DNA of 41,582 nt from an uncultured Lachnospiraceae bacterium (GTDB taxonomy: Bacteria > Bacillota > Clostridia > Lachnospirales > Lachnospiraceae): positions 1-41,582 of the forward strand of contig CAMWLJ010000023.1 in the NCBI GenBank assembly GCA_947175055.1, given 5' to 3'. Positions 1 to 9,339 of this stretch are shown here, in pieces. The notes below the pieces were generated by a model. It was given only the letters and a program-made list of their open reading frames with translations, did no database searches and was not told where the DNA came from. The position numbers and the translations under genes are program-made. Position 1 is the stretch's first letter; the number at the start of each line of letters is the position of its first letter.

Positions 1-430
1 CGCGCAGTTTCATCATCTTCTCATTGGGTGTTTTGGCGATGTTATACGCCTTGCCCTCCCCCAAATTCAGACGAATCTCGCCCTCCACGATCTGTCCCTG
101 GGGACGCTGGATCAACTGCATCAAGGACAGGCTGGTCACGGACTTGCCACAGCCCGACTCGCCCACTACGCCCACGGTCTTGCCGATGGGTACTTCAAAA
201 CTAACACCGTCCACCGATTTAACTGTGCCGGCATCGGTAAAAAAGTAGGTGTGCAGATCATCAAATTCCACCGCGTTATCCGCATTGTGCATGGTTGTCG
301 TATATTCGGACTCAGGCACATTCTTCCGTTTTCTCTGTTTTTCAAACTGATTGGTGATACGTCGGTTCTCTTTGGATATCCTCCGGGACTCTTTCGCGGT
401 AAGATACCCTTCCGGTTTATTCTTAGCCAT
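1..430 (-). CDS. oppD: Oligopeptide/dipeptide ABC transporter ATP-binding protein (OppD/DppD type), 3' part missing
   Basis: This is the N-terminal 143 codons of an ATPase that would energise the Opp importer encoded just upstream; the gene continues past the left window edge. The sequence shows an ABC domain beginning near residue 53, a Walker A motif GESGCGKS, and the SVTSLSLMQL segment typical of OppD/DppD. The start is the ATG at 430, preceded on the minus strand by an AGGAGGT at 441-447 that overlaps the stop region of oppC, so translation is probably coupled. The first ~50 residues are an unusually long, highly charged extension (many K/R/E) before the ABC fold. Signature and Walker B motifs lie outside the window, so OppD versus OppF cannot be fully settled; order and Walker A context favour OppD. 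Confidence 0.88.
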   Translation of the reverse strand, partial: MAKNKPEGYLTAKESRRISKENRRITNQFEKQRKRKNVPESEYTTTMHNADNAVEFDDLHTYFFTDAGTVKSVDGVSFEVPIGKTVGVVGESGCGKSVTSLSLMQLIQRPQGQIVEGEIRLNLGEGKAYNIAKTPNEKMMKLR

Positions 431-445
431 ACTCTATTGCACCTC

Positions 446-2008
446 CTAGCGTTTCATTCTGGGATCGAAAGCATCCCGCAGGCCGTCGCCCACGAAGTTA
501 AATCCCAGAACTGCCAGCGACAGACAGACGCCGGCCGGAATCCAGATAAACCAATAATTGGTCAAAACATAGGAGTTCTTTACATCATTGATGATATTAC
601 CCCAGGAAGCAAAGGGGAACTTCACGCCCAGTCCCAGGAAAGACAAAGTTGCCTCCGTCAGCATCACGGAACCCAGCTGCATCGTACAGGTAACGATCAG
701 CTGCGGGATCACGTTAGGGATCAAATGCTTGAAGATCCGGCGGGATACCCGGATACCGCAAGCTTCCGTAGCAGTCATAAACTCCTGCTCACGCAAGGAA
801 AGGATCTGTCCACGGACAAGACGGGCGATACCCGGCCAGCCCAGAATACCGAGGATCAGCATCAGATACAGCATACGCAGCTTCGGATCCACCCGCATAC
901 CGTCCATAGCCGCACCGAGGATGATGATCAGTGGCATTGAAGGGATACAGTAGAAAATATCCACGATACGCATGATCAGGTTATCCACCCACTTGCCGAA
1001 ATATCCTGAAAGCCCCCCCAAGATCACGCCCAGAAGGCACTCAATGACCACGACAATGAAACCGATGATCAGGGACACTCTGCCGCCGTACATCAAACGG
1101 GTCAGCATATCCATGCCGTTGGTGTCCGTACCCAGCGGATGCTTCGCAGAAGGAGCCTCATACTGGCTGTACACATAAGTCTCCGTCTCCTGCATAACGG
1201 ACCAGATCTTGGTGCTGGCGTCATAAGTGATCGTATAGTTATGCTCTTCGCCGTCCTCACCCGTGTAGGCGAATTCCGTGCCCTCCGCATCCAGCACCTG
1301 CTCTAAGCTTTCCTTGAAATCCCTGGGGATAACGACGCCGTTCTCCTTCGACTGCACGACAAAGCGGCTGATATAGCCAAGCACTTCCTCACCCTGCAGG
1401 ATGTTGCCGTCCTCGTCCAGCGAAAGCTCCATACCGTCTGCCGTGAAACTGCCGGTGCCGTCATTGGTATACAGCTTCAGCGCCTCGTATTTCACGTTAA
1501 AAGCCGGCTCTTCTTTATTATCCGCAGCATTTACGATATCCTTATAAGCGATGGCGATCACAGAACCGTCCACGGAAACCGAATAGAAATCCTTCCCTTC
1601 CTCCGCCACGCCATAAGTCACATCTTTATAATCAAACTCCGTCTTGCCCATCATCTGCGCCATCAAAAACTGCGCCTGCGCCGCCGAGCCGAAATCCGCT
1701 CCTTCGGCCGAGACATAACGGAAGTCTTCATTCCTCGTCACACCTACATATTCTTTTTCCATATAAGTATAGGTATAAAACTGCTCATCCTCACGATAAG
1801 GAGAGATCATGCCGCCCACAAAAGAAAACAAAAACATGATCGCAAGGATCACAAGCCCCAGCACCGCCAGCCGGTTGCGGAAAAACCGCTTCACCACCAG
1901 TGCACCGGGAGAGAGTGTCTTCACACGCCGGTCATCATTTAAAGAGAGAGTTTCTCCGGAAGTGCTGTTTGCCTGTTCGTTCGGCTTATTCATATCAGAC
2001 ATATCCAT
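446..2008 (-). CDS. oppC: Oligopeptide ABC transporter permease OppC with large extracytoplasmic insertion
   Basis: One of the two membrane subunits of the oligopeptide importer. Residues ~46-68 form the first transmembrane helix. The conserved HPLGTDTNGMD motif appears only at ~290, followed by five or so further helices and the cytoplasmic coupling motif (EACGIRVSRRIFKHLIPN, ~415-432) that contacts the ATPases. Typical OppC proteins are about 300 residues; this one is 520 because ~200 mostly polar, acidic residues (about 72-285) sit between helix 1 and the LGTD motif, a position expected outside the membrane. The start ATG at 2008 has a strong AGGAGG ribosome site. It follows oppB by 11 bases and precedes oppD, so all are one operon. 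Confidence 0.93.
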   Translation of the reverse strand: MDMSDMNKPNEQANSTSGETLSLNDDRRVKTLSPGALVVKRFFRNRLAVLGLVILAIMFLFSFVGGMISPYREDEQFYTYTYMEKEYVGVTRNEDFRYVSAEGADFGSAAQAQFLMAQMMGKTEFDYKDVTYGVAEEGKDFYSVSVDGSVIAIAYKDIVNAADNKEEPAFNVKYEALKLYTNDGTGSFTADGMELSLDEDGNILQGEEVLGYISRFVVQSKENGVVIPRDFKESLEQVLDAEGTEFAYTGEDGEEHNYTITYDASTKIWSVMQETETYVYSQYEAPSAKHPLGTDTNGMDMLTRLMYGGRVSLIIGFIVVVIECLLGVILGGLSGYFGKWVDNLIMRIVDIFYCIPSMPLIIILGAAMDGMRVDPKLRMLYLMLILGILGWPGIARLVRGQILSLREQEFMTATEACGIRVSRRIFKHLIPNVIPQLIVTCTMQLGSVMLTEATLSFLGLGVKFPFASWGNIINDVKNSYVLTNYWFIWIPAGVCLSLAVLGFNFVGDGLRDAFDPRMKR

Positions 2009-2019
2009 ACTCCTCCTTC

Positions 2020-3006
2020 CTACGCGATCCGCACGCGGGGATCAACCACGGCATACAATATATCGGTGAGCAGGTTGCTCGCCAGTGTTAAAATAGCAAT
2101 GAATGTCATATAGAACATGGTAAACGGAATATCACCGATGATCATGGACTGATAGGACGTAAAGCCAATACCCGGAATGGAGAACAACGTCTCCGTGATC
2201 AGCGCACCGGTGAAAAATCCGGGCAGAGATCCGCCGATGATCGTCACCAGAGTGACCAGTGTATTACGAAAAGCATGTTTGTACACAACAGTATGTTCAC
2301 TTAAGCCTTTAGCCCTCGCCGTTCGTATGTAATCGGCGTTCAGTACCTCAAGCATATTGGTTCTCGTATAACGCATCAGCGGACCGATGGACGTGATCAC
2401 AAGTGTAGCGATCGGCAGGATCAGATGATGCGCTTTATCCATGAACTGCCCCCAGGAATCGAGCTGGGCGTAAGTACGGCCTACAAGGCCGGACACATCG
2501 AACCACTGCAGATTCACGGCAAAGACGAGTTTCAACAACGTTGCAAAGAAGAAAGGCGGTAACGATATACCAAGCAGCGCACCCGCTGTGATCACATAGT
2601 CTGTCCTGGAATACTGTTTGGTCGCAGCAACGATACCAAGTGGTATCGCGATCAGGATCTGCAGCGTAAAAGAGATTGCTGACATCACAAAAGACAACCA
2701 GATCACGTCGTGGAACTTCTGGATCACCGGAACCGTAAATTTCCAGCTGTCCCCGAAATTCCCCCGGGCAAAGTCTCCCAGCCAGGTAAAGTACCCGGCA
2801 ATGATACCCTTATCCAATCCGTACGATGCATTCAGCTGTGCGATCCATTCTTCATAGGGTTTCGCACCCGGCGCGGTAGCCAGCTGCATGGCCATCGACT
2901 CCACATAGGAAGCCGGCAGGCAGCGCAGAACGGCATAGATGATCAGCGTCACGCTGAAAAGGATAAGGACTGATAACAAAATGCGCTTGATGATATAGGT
3001 ACGCAC
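2020..3006 (-). CDS. oppB: Oligopeptide ABC transporter permease OppB
   Basis: First permease of the Opp importer, 328 residues, the usual size. An N-terminal helix (residues ~8-28) is followed by an extracytoplasmic stretch. The BPD_transp_1 fold comes next, with the coupling motif around ARAKGLSEHTVVYKHAFRN, and the conserved C-terminal FSIPGIGF and VVDPRVR segments typical of OppB/DppB. Translation starts at a GTG codon (3004-3006) behind an AGGAGG seven bases upstream; no better ATG is available. The gene lies 62 bases after oppA, separated from it by a hairpin with a T-tract, which should lower expression of the membrane subunits relative to the binding protein. Confidence 0.94.
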   Translation of the reverse strand: MRTYIIKRILLSVLILFSVTLIIYAVLRCLPASYVESMAMQLATAPGAKPYEEWIAQLNASYGLDKGIIAGYFTWLGDFARGNFGDSWKFTVPVIQKFHDVIWLSFVMSAISFTLQILIAIPLGIVAATKQYSRTDYVITAGALLGISLPPFFFATLLKLVFAVNLQWFDVSGLVGRTYAQLDSWGQFMDKAHHLILPIATLVITSIGPLMRYTRTNMLEVLNADYIRTARAKGLSEHTVVYKHAFRNTLVTLVTIIGGSLPGFFTGALITETLFSIPGIGFTSYQSMIIGDIPFTMFYMTFIAILTLASNLLTDILYAVVDPRVRIA

Positions 3007-3023
3007 AACTATCCCTCCTTCTT

Positions 3024-3055
3024 AAAAAAATTCCCTGCCCCAACGGAGCAGGGAA
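3024..3055 (-). terminator. Terminator-like hairpin between oppA and oppB
   Basis: On the minus strand, arms TTCCCTGC and GCAGGGAA (8 bp, 9-nt loop) are followed directly by seven T residues. This has the form of an intrinsic terminator placed inside the operon, directly after oppA. Such partial terminators commonly allow more binding protein than permease to be made; full termination is unlikely because no promoter is obvious before oppB. Confidence 0.75.
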
Positions 3056-3068
3056 TAAGTTCATGTTA

Positions 3069-5402
3069 TTATTTCATTTCCAGATTGTATACTTCCTGCT
3101 GCCATGACAGATAAGGCGTCATGTCGGTCGGAAGCGTATCTCTGTTCACGCGCTCGGTAGAGAGCATTACGCACTCGGAACGCTGGTATACAGGAAGCTC
3201 TACGCCCCAGTCCATGATGATCTCCATCGCTGCCTTGTACAGGCCCTTACGATACGTCTGGTCTGTGGACAGACGTGCTGCCTCGATCATCTCATCCAGC
3301 TCTGCATCATTGATCTGATAGTAGTTGGTAGAACCGTCGCTGTGGTACAGCTGGAACATATCCGGGTCGGTACCTGCCTGCCATGCCGCACACCACATAT
3401 CCGCTACACCTGTCTGGTAAGAAGCATACAGGTCACTTGCATTCGCAAGGTCATTGACTGTCAGTGTGAGACCGATGGTAGCCAGAGCATCGCTGGCATT
3501 CTTCAGGATCAGGAACGTAGGATGATCGCCTGCGCCGCCTGCGCCGATGTTTACCACATACTCCATCTTCGCGCCTGCGGGTGCTGCCGTAACCTTACCG
3601 TCTTCTACGGTATAACCTGCTGCCTCCAGATAGCCAAGCGCTGCTTCCAAAGCTGCCGCATATCTGTCTTCTGTAGACATGCCATCCGTATAAATCGGAT
3701 TGCCTTCCACGTCTACGGAGTAAGCCAGCTGATAACCGTCGTCTGTAACCTGAGGCGCTGCCCAGGATGTATTGGAGATCGGATAGTTGATCACGGATGC
3801 CGTATTGCCATAGTAGGAATCGATACCCTCATCACGGTAAGCGGAGATCACGGTCGCGATCGCTTTACGCAGGTTGCGGGACTCCTCAGAAGAACCGTCC
3901 TCGCCAACCTTCACGTTGTTCGCCGCAAGACCTACATAACCGTAACCGCGGTAGTCGATCAGACGGGTAGTGATCACATCGCCGTCCAGATCTGCATTGC
4001 CGCCGTTAAGATCAGCAACCTGGTTTGCCACGTCTGTGGAATAGCTGGGATCTGTGATATCCATCGTACCTGCCGTGATACCTGTTACCCTATCTGCCTC
4101 TGCAGACTCCATGAAGTTCAGGTGCGGAATCTTCGGTGCGCCCTTGAAGTAATCCGGGTTTGCATCCATGTAAACAACACCGTTGGAGTAATCCTTGAAG
4201 ATGTACGGGCCTGCGCCTAACGGCTTGCCGGTCTTCGCCTTCACGCCGGACAGGTCACCCTTCGGGAAACCGAAGCTGTTGTTCTCGTAATCATACAGGC
4301 TCTCGTCACCATAGTAATGCATCGGTGAGATCGGAATCTGCAGCTGATAGATCATCGTAGCGTCAACCTTATCCGCTACCACACGCATGGAATAATCACC
4401 CGTACGCTGGATACCGGAAACGTTCGGAGCAGACTCGCCGGTCTCAACACCAACCTGGTAAGCCGCGTCAAGCAGGCTCCAGATCGTAACGCCGTCTGCT
4501 GCTTCTGTCTCGGACAGTACATTGTAATCGCCTTCATATTTTGCTAACATAGCGTCGAAGAAATCCTGAACGGTAGCGCCTTCCGGCAGTCCCTCGAATC
4601 CCCAGTTGGGCGCGATCACTTCTACCGGATCACCTTCTGCAGCCGCACCCTGTGCAATGCAGTAATCCAGAATCGCCTGTGCGAAGCCCTGCTGCGCTGC
4701 CGGGAAATCTGTCTCCCAGAATGCCTTCTGGGTCGCTTCATCCCAGTTGGTGAAATCCGTGTTGTCTGCGCCTGCCTTTACCAACAGGCTGTAGAGCGGT
4801 TCCATACCGCTGCGGTATGCCTCGATACCCTCGATCGCTGTGGAGTAAAGAGTCGCGTTACCGTCATAAGTAGGATCCAGATACACATACATACCGAAGA
4901 TAACGTCGTCGATATCTGCGGTCGTGCCGTCTGTGAACTTGATGTCGTCGCGAATCGTCATATCATAGAAAACAGTGCCGTCTTCGTTCTCTGTGATCTC
5001 GATATTGGACGCCGTATAATAAGTATAGTCTGTTCCGTTGTAGGAACGGGTCTCTCCTTCGATACCGTTCAGGATCGGGTTACCCACGCGGTCAACTTCC
5101 AGCGTGTAAACACGAACCATCTCGTCGATCATCGTATCATTGGCTGCCAGAGAGAAATACGGAGAGAACTTACCCTCCAGACCCTGCTCTACGCTGGCTA
5201 CCAATGTATCATTGGCAGGAGCTGCCGCAGAATCAGATCCTTCCGTCTCGGAAGCGTCACTCTCTTCCGGCGCTGCCGTCTCTTCCCCGCTGCTCTCAGC
5301 AGGCGCTTCATCAGTTGCCGGAGCGTCGCTTCCGCCGCCGCAGGCAGTCAATGAAAGTACCATCGCTGCAGAAAGCAGCAAGGCTACATGTTTCTTCTTC
5401 AT
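3069..5402 (-). CDS. oppA: Oligopeptide-binding lipoprotein (SBP family 5), enlarged
   Basis: Extracellular substrate-binding subunit of the Opp importer. It has a lipoprotein signal peptide with lipobox LTAC (lipidated Cys21), then an acidic Ser/Glu/Ala linker (~24-62), then a SBP_bac_5 fold recognisable from segments such as [16 protein letters not shown], the conserved GAGPY around residue 390, and the C-terminal region with [14 protein letters not shown]. At 777 residues it is far larger than usual OppA proteins (about 540-600). Part of the excess lies around residues 170-300, before the peptide-binding core resumes at [13 protein letters not shown]. The start ATG has GGGAGG upstream and a promoter at 5449-5477. 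It is the first gene of the operon. The transported ligand cannot be read from the sequence. Confidence 0.93.
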   Translation of the reverse strand: MKKKHVALLLSAAMVLSLTACGGGSDAPATDEAPAESSGEETAAPEESDASETEGSDSAAAPANDTLVASVEQGLEGKFSPYFSLAANDTMIDEMVRVYTLEVDRVGNPILNGIEGETRSYNGTDYTYYTASNIEITENEDGTVFYDMTIRDDIKFTDGTTADIDDVIFGMYVYLDPTYDGNATLYSTAIEGIEAYRSGMEPLYSLLVKAGADNTDFTNWDEATQKAFWETDFPAAQQGFAQAILDYCIAQGAAAEGDPVEVIAPNWGFEGLPEGATVQDFFDAMLAKYEGDYNVLSETEAADGVTIWSLLDAAYQVGVETGESAPNVSGIQRTGDYSMRVVADKVDATMIYQLQIPISPMHYYGDESLYDYENNSFGFPKGDLSGVKAKTGKPLGAGPYIFKDYSNGVVYMDANPDYFKGAPKIPHLNFMESAEADRVTGITAGTMDITDPSYSTDVANQVADLNGGNADLDGDVITTRLIDYRGYGYVGLAANNVKVGEDGSSEESRNLRKAIATVISAYRDEGIDSYYGNTASVINYPISNTSWAAPQVTDDGYQLAYSVDVEGNPIYTDGMSTEDRYAAALEAALGYLEAAGYTVEDGKVTAAPAGAKMEYVVNIGAGGAGDHPTFLILKNASDALATIGLTLTVNDLANASDLYASYQTGVADMWCAAWQAGTDPDMFQLYHSDGSTNYYQINDAELDEMIEAARLSTDQTYRKGLYKAAMEIIMDWGVELPVYQRSECVMLSTERVNRDTLPTDMTPYLSWQQEVYNLEMK

Positions 5403-5448
5403 TGAAAAAACCTCCCTTTCTTAAGTGCTTCTTATTTTTTCCTTATAT

Positions 5449-5477
5449 ATTTTACATAAGATTATCTTTCTCGTCAA
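5449..5477 (-). promoter_or_regulatory. Sigma-A type promoter of the opp operon
   Basis: On the minus strand a -35 box TTGACG (5472-5477) and a -10 box TAAAAT (5449-5454) are separated by exactly 17 bases, about 45 bases before the oppA start codon. The region up to 5524 contains no gene. I see no clear operator beyond AT-rich sequence. Confidence 0.75.
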
Positions 5478-5524
5478 ATAAAAAGTGAGAAATTCCATAA
5501 ATTCTCTGGATTTTGGTGCATTTT

Positions 5525-6079
5525 TCAGGATTTCCAGAGGTCAGCCACCCTGCACCGCCCTGCCATGACGGATGCCGCGATCTGTACTGCACTGCAGATG
5601 AGGCACACCACCGCCCCTTCTCCACTGCCGTCCCGCAGGAGAAAAACAAGCAGCCCGGCGGCCGTCAGCGCCGCCCCCGTAAGGGGTAACAGGGTACGAA
5701 AAGCATAGCGGGCCACGCTGCGTTCGTAAATATAGTCCCGCAGCGGGTTGCCGCCAAACGTCATGCTCCCCAGCGTATAGGTGAGCGCGATATCCGAAAT
5801 AAGCCAGAGCATATAGGGCAGGATCACATAGAAAGTATTCTGCAGCCCCGCCGTCGTCACGAAACCGGGAAGGATGACCGACAGAAGCATCCCTGCCTGC
5901 AGCGCCCAGAGTTTTACAAGCATCCGGCGCCGCAAAGCAGGATCGGCATGCCACATCTTCCCGGTATAGACATAGGCGCCGTCCGCATTTTTCACAAAAT
6001 CACGGAGATAACTTCTTCTGTTCTTCTTCGGACTGTCTTTATCGTCCTGTTTCCTGTCCTGTCTTTCCAGCTGCGTCAT
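5525..6079 (-). CDS. Small polytopic membrane protein of unknown function
   Basis: I do not recognise the family. The 184-residue product begins with a charged cytoplasmic stretch (~1-50, rich in K/R/D) and then has about four hydrophobic segments (roughly residues 55-75, 80-102, 127-147 and 152-172), so it should be an integral membrane protein. It lies 54 bases after the oligoendopeptidase gene on the same strand and probably shares its transcript. The start region is partly duplicated: a 37-bp imperfect tandem repeat covers the start codon, and the ribosome site AGGAG ahead of the chosen ATG (6079) is formed at the junction of the two copies. Initiation at the upstream copy would lead to a stop after about 25 codons. 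Confidence 0.7.
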   Translation of the reverse strand: MTQLERQDRKQDDKDSPKKNRRSYLRDFVKNADGAYVYTGKMWHADPALRRRMLVKLWALQAGMLLSVILPGFVTTAGLQNTFYVILPYMLWLISDIALTYTLGSMTFGGNPLRDYIYERSVARYAFRTLLPLTGAALTAAGLLVFLLRDGSGEGAVVCLICSAVQIAASVMAGRCRVADLWKS

Positions 6080-6126
6080 TCATCGGTCTCCTGTCCTGTC
6101 TTTCCGACCGCGTCATTCATCGGTCT
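6053..6126. repeat. 37-bp imperfect tandem duplication over a gene start
   Basis: Two adjacent 37-bp units (6053-6089 and 6090-6126) match at 34 of 37 positions; the three differences are clustered. The repeat contains the start codon of the membrane-protein gene and lies between it and the end of the oligoendopeptidase gene. Because 37 is not a multiple of three, the upstream copy of the start codon is out of frame. Confidence 0.9.
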
Positions 6127-6133
6127 CTTCACC

Positions 6134-7837
6134 TTATGCCAATCCTTCCAGATCGTACTCTTCCAGCCACTTGCGTGCGGCTGCGCATACTTCCTTCAGG
6201 CACTTGTCGCCGAAAGGATTGTCCAGTCCGGCATTCTTAAGCAGTTCGGTAAATACGGCGCTTCCGCCCTGCTTCGTGTATGCCATATAGTTTTCCCATG
6301 CCGCCTGCGGGTCTTTCTGGATTCTTGCCCAGAACTGCAGGGCCACCGTCTGTGCCAGACAGTAGTCAATATAATAGAAAGGACGGTCATAAATATGATG
6401 CTGTCTCTGCCAGCCTTCCCCGTCGGCATAGAACGGAATATCCCCGTCCAGACGCATCCAGGGCATGTAGATTCCCAGCAGCTCTTTCCAGACAGCGTGG
6501 CGCTGCGCCGGCGTCAGATCCGGCTCCTCGAATACTCTGTGCTGGAAATGATCTACCATGGTACCATACGGAATGAACGTCAGCGCATCGGACAGGTGGG
6601 AGTAGTAGAACTTACGGGTATCCGCACCGAAGAAGCCCTCCGCCCATTTCCAGGCAAAGAATTCCATGGACATGGAATGTACCTCGCACGCCTCCAGCGA
6701 CGGCCACACCGATGCCAAAGGCACACGGTCTCTGTTCATCCATGCCGCAAAAGCATGTCCTGCCTCGTGGGTCACCACCTCCACGTCATGCTGCGTTCCG
6801 TTGAAGTTTGCGAAGATAAAAGGCACCTCGTAATCGGGAATGCTGGTGCAGAAGCCGCCGCCTGCCTTGCCTTCCGTGGACAGCACGTCAAGCAGCTGTC
6901 TGTCCAGCATCATGCGGAAGAACTCGCTTGTCTCGGGGCTTAATTCGTCATAGAACTTCCGGCCCTGCGCCAGAATATCGTCCGGCGTCCCTACAGGTCT
7001 CGCATTGCCGGAACGGAATGCCAATGCGTTATCTGCAAAGCTCATAGGGTATTCCTTACCAAGACGCTTCGCCTGCTCCTTATAGATCTCCGTCGCCACC
7101 GGCACCAGATATTTCACCACGGCCGCACGGAACTTCTCCACGTCTTCCTTCGTATAGCAGTTGCGCATCATCCGGTAGTAACCAAGCTGCATATAGCCAT
7201 CGTAGCCCAGCTTGCGTCCCATCTTATCCCGCAGATGCACAAGCTCGTCATACAGACGGTCAAGATCCGCCTGATGATCCTTGTACCACTGTCCCTCCGC
7301 CTTCCATGCGGCCAGACGGCGTGCGTCATCCGGATCGGACTTAAAAGGCGTGATCTGGGAAAGGGTGTAAGTGCCATCCTCAAAAGGGATCTGCGCCGAA
7401 GCCAGCAGCTTATTGTACTCCTGCTTCAGATCGTTCTCCTGCTGCAGTTCCTGAATGATCTCCGGGGAAAAAGTCTTAAGCTCCATCTCCGTATTCAGGA
7501 ACATCATGTTGCCGTATTCCGTCTCAAATTCCGGCCGGAACGGACTTTCCAGCATTGCCAGGTTCCATGCCTGGAAGTCCTCTTCCATCTCCGGCATGGC
7601 GCCGCTCCAGAATTTCACTTCCTCATCGTAGAACGTATCCCTGGTATCAATGTCATGCCGGATATGAGCAAGCGTAGCCTGTGTCTCGATACTTTTTCCC
7701 AGTTTTTCCTTCGCCAGGAAAACTTCCTTCGCCGCAGCATAGTCTCCCGCTTCCTTCAGGCGCTTCGTCAGCGTCTGAAGCTGTGTCCTCAGTTCCTGTA
7801 CATCCGGACGGGTGTAAAGCATTTCAGAAAATTTCAT
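6134..7837 (-). CDS. pepF: M3 family oligoendopeptidase (PepF/thimet type)
   Basis: A cytoplasmic zinc metallopeptidase of 567 residues that cleaves short peptides, a logical partner for the neighbouring oligopeptide importer. The catalytic motif HEAGH is at residues 357-361 (zinc ligands His357 and His361, base Glu358), and the third ligand is probably the Glu of CEVHSMSME near 385, as in the M3 family. The N-terminal half is helical and charged, as in PepF. The frame is open 27 bases further upstream, but the AAAGGAGG at 7849-7856 lies inside that extension, so the ATG at 7837 is preferred. No signal peptide is present. It has its own promoter at 7933-7961. Confidence 0.92.
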   Translation of the reverse strand: MKFSEMLYTRPDVQELRTQLQTLTKRLKEAGDYAAAKEVFLAKEKLGKSIETQATLAHIRHDIDTRDTFYDEEVKFWSGAMPEMEEDFQAWNLAMLESPFRPEFETEYGNMMFLNTEMELKTFSPEIIQELQQENDLKQEYNKLLASAQIPFEDGTYTLSQITPFKSDPDDARRLAAWKAEGQWYKDHQADLDRLYDELVHLRDKMGRKLGYDGYMQLGYYRMMRNCYTKEDVEKFRAAVVKYLVPVATEIYKEQAKRLGKEYPMSFADNALAFRSGNARPVGTPDDILAQGRKFYDELSPETSEFFRMMLDRQLLDVLSTEGKAGGGFCTSIPDYEVPFIFANFNGTQHDVEVVTHEAGHAFAAWMNRDRVPLASVWPSLEACEVHSMSMEFFAWKWAEGFFGADTRKFYYSHLSDALTFIPYGTMVDHFQHRVFEEPDLTPAQRHAVWKELLGIYMPWMRLDGDIPFYADGEGWQRQHHIYDRPFYYIDYCLAQTVALQFWARIQKDPQAAWENYMAYTKQGGSAVFTELLKNAGLDNPFGDKCLKEVCAAARKWLEEYDLEGLA

Positions 7838-7932
7838 GATCTTGTTGTCCTCCTTTATGATCACATAGTCTGTGATATCTTTAATCTTTAACGAAAAACA
7901 ATATCTTCAACCGTTAGCAGGTAACAGGCACT

Positions 7933-7961
7933 ATTATACCACATCCGGAATAAATTCCCAA
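7933..7961 (-). promoter_or_regulatory. Promoter of the oligoendopeptidase gene
   Basis: Minus-strand -35 TTGGGA (7956-7961), 17-base spacer, -10 TATAAT (7933-7938) with a TGG just upstream of the -10 (extended -10). It lies about 95 bases before the start codon. The rest of the gap up to 8020 is AT-rich and contains a 13-bp-period direct repeat (7976-8000). Confidence 0.75.
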
Positions 7962-8020
7962 TTAAAATTATAAATAAAAATCAGAACTAAAAATCAGAAC
8001 CTTACAGCCATACCCCTCTT

Positions 8021-9055
8021 CTATAATCCGGCCATCAGCCTTTCAAATTCCGCATTCCCTCTGACAAAGGCAAATTCCTCACCATTTACCAGATCGTTGC
8101 AGACGGTATCCAACATTCTCTTTAAGAACGTCGTATTTTCCCTGCCGTTCAGATTTCGATACAGTGGGCTGTCCTTCAGGTTCCAACTTTCTTTCATCGC
8201 GGGCAGCATTTTTGCCAGGACAGCTATGCATCTGTCACTGTCCTTCTGCGCTACGGCAAGCTGCATCTGTGCGGTATAGGCGATCCATTTTGCAATATGG
8301 AACTGTCCGGATATTGTCTCATACAGATCGGCATAGAACTTTGCATCCTCTTCCCGCTCCTCCCGCAGGGCAATCTCCATCATGTTCATCAGAGCTGTCT
8401 GTATCTGGCTGACACCGCCTAGCACCCTGTGCTCCCACTTCTTCTTTGCCTCCTCATACTTCCCCTGCTGGGTGTAGAGGGCTGCCAGCTGCTCCTCCCG
8501 GTCTATTCTGGAATAAGGCAGGCCTTTGATCAGTTCTTCCGCTTTGGCATAATCTCCCCGATTGCGATTGTAGGGGATCAACATTCCGATCGCGGTCTCC
8601 CTGATCTCGTCCGTCTCACTTTTCGACAGACGAAGATAAAACCCTTCCAGCACATCCTTATACCGTTCCTGCTGCGGCACATTATACAAGAACAGCGCCC
8701 CCTCCAGATAGAATGAGACGCTATAGAGCAGTTTTTCACAGGTAGGATACTCTTGTATCTTATCCAGCGCCATTTGGAAAGCAGCCTCGTACCCCTGCTC
8801 CTGCGCTGTCTTGTCGAGCGCATTCACAAAACTCTCGATCTCTATGTCGGTCAGATCCTCCTGAAAGGACAGCAGCGTGTTGACATCCGTCTTGAGCAGC
8901 CGGGCCAATGCCGGCAGCAATGTTATGTCCGGATATGTTACACCCTTTTCCCATTTGTGGACCGCAGGGGCGGATACCCCCAAATATGCCGCCATCTGTT
9001 CCTGCGTCATGGACAATTCTTTGCGTTTTTCACGGATTAACTGGTTGATCTTCAT
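8021..9055 (-). CDS. XRE-family transcriptional regulator with TPR-like C-terminal domain
   Basis: A 344-residue DNA-binding protein. Residues ~3-60 are a Cro/C1-type helix-turn-helix (MTQEQMAAYLGVSAPAVHKW). The remainder is helical with TPR-like repeats (for example YTQQGKYEEAKKKWE), resembling the Firmicute sensors in which the repeat domain binds a peptide or partner protein; no peptide partner is encoded next to it. The frame extends much further upstream, but the ATG at 9055 has a GAGAGGTG ribosome site and starts the HTH, and a promoter sits just before it. It is divergent from the AraC/GyrI gene, so the two may share control sequences. Confidence 0.88.
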   Translation of the reverse strand: MKINQLIREKRKELSMTQEQMAAYLGVSAPAVHKWEKGVTYPDITLLPALARLLKTDVNTLLSFQEDLTDIEIESFVNALDKTAQEQGYEAAFQMALDKIQEYPTCEKLLYSVSFYLEGALFLYNVPQQERYKDVLEGFYLRLSKSETDEIRETAIGMLIPYNRNRGDYAKAEELIKGLPYSRIDREEQLAALYTQQGKYEEAKKKWEHRVLGGVSQIQTALMNMMEIALREEREEDAKFYADLYETISGQFHIAKWIAYTAQMQLAVAQKDSDRCIAVLAKMLPAMKESWNLKDSPLYRNLNGRENTTFLKRMLDTVCNDLVNGEEFAFVRGNAEFERLMAGL

Positions 9056-9086
9056 ACCGCACCTCTCTTTCCTTTTATATAGTCTC

Positions 9087-9115
9087 ATCATAACAAAGCC
9101 GATTGGAAGGCACAA
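9087..9115 (-). promoter_or_regulatory. Promoter of the XRE/TPR regulator gene
   Basis: Minus-strand -35 TTGTGC (9110-9115), 17-base spacer, -10 TATGAT (9087-9092), with TG two bases before the -10. It lies 32 bases ahead of the start codon. The divergent gap continues to 9339; on the plus strand a TATACT (9278-9283) may be the -10 of the AraC-type gene but no matching -35 is visible, which would suit an activated promoter. Confidence 0.65.
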
Positions 9116-9339
9116 TGACGCTGTTGTTAAATTGTCGGTCAAAAAAGTTTCCCGGAGGTTAAAATCCACCGATACGGCCCGGTCAAGACAATGCTCTTTG
9201 CCTGCATTGATTTCTTCAGGCAAAAACATCTCTCTTTTTTGTGCAAAAATAGCGAGGAAAAAATCAAAAAAAAGCCTTATACTGATAAGGACAGGTTCAA
9301 GTCTACAAAGCACAACGTGTGCGGATAAGGAGGTATCTC

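Noticed and set aside
7976..8000. Direct repeat of AAAAATCAGAAC with a 13-base period
   Set aside because: Only two copies in AT-rich spacer after the XRE gene; likely slippage, with no evident function.
9310..9322. Small dyad GCACA-ACG-TGTGC before the AraC-type gene
   Set aside because: Five-base arms are too short to call an operator without comparison to related genomes.
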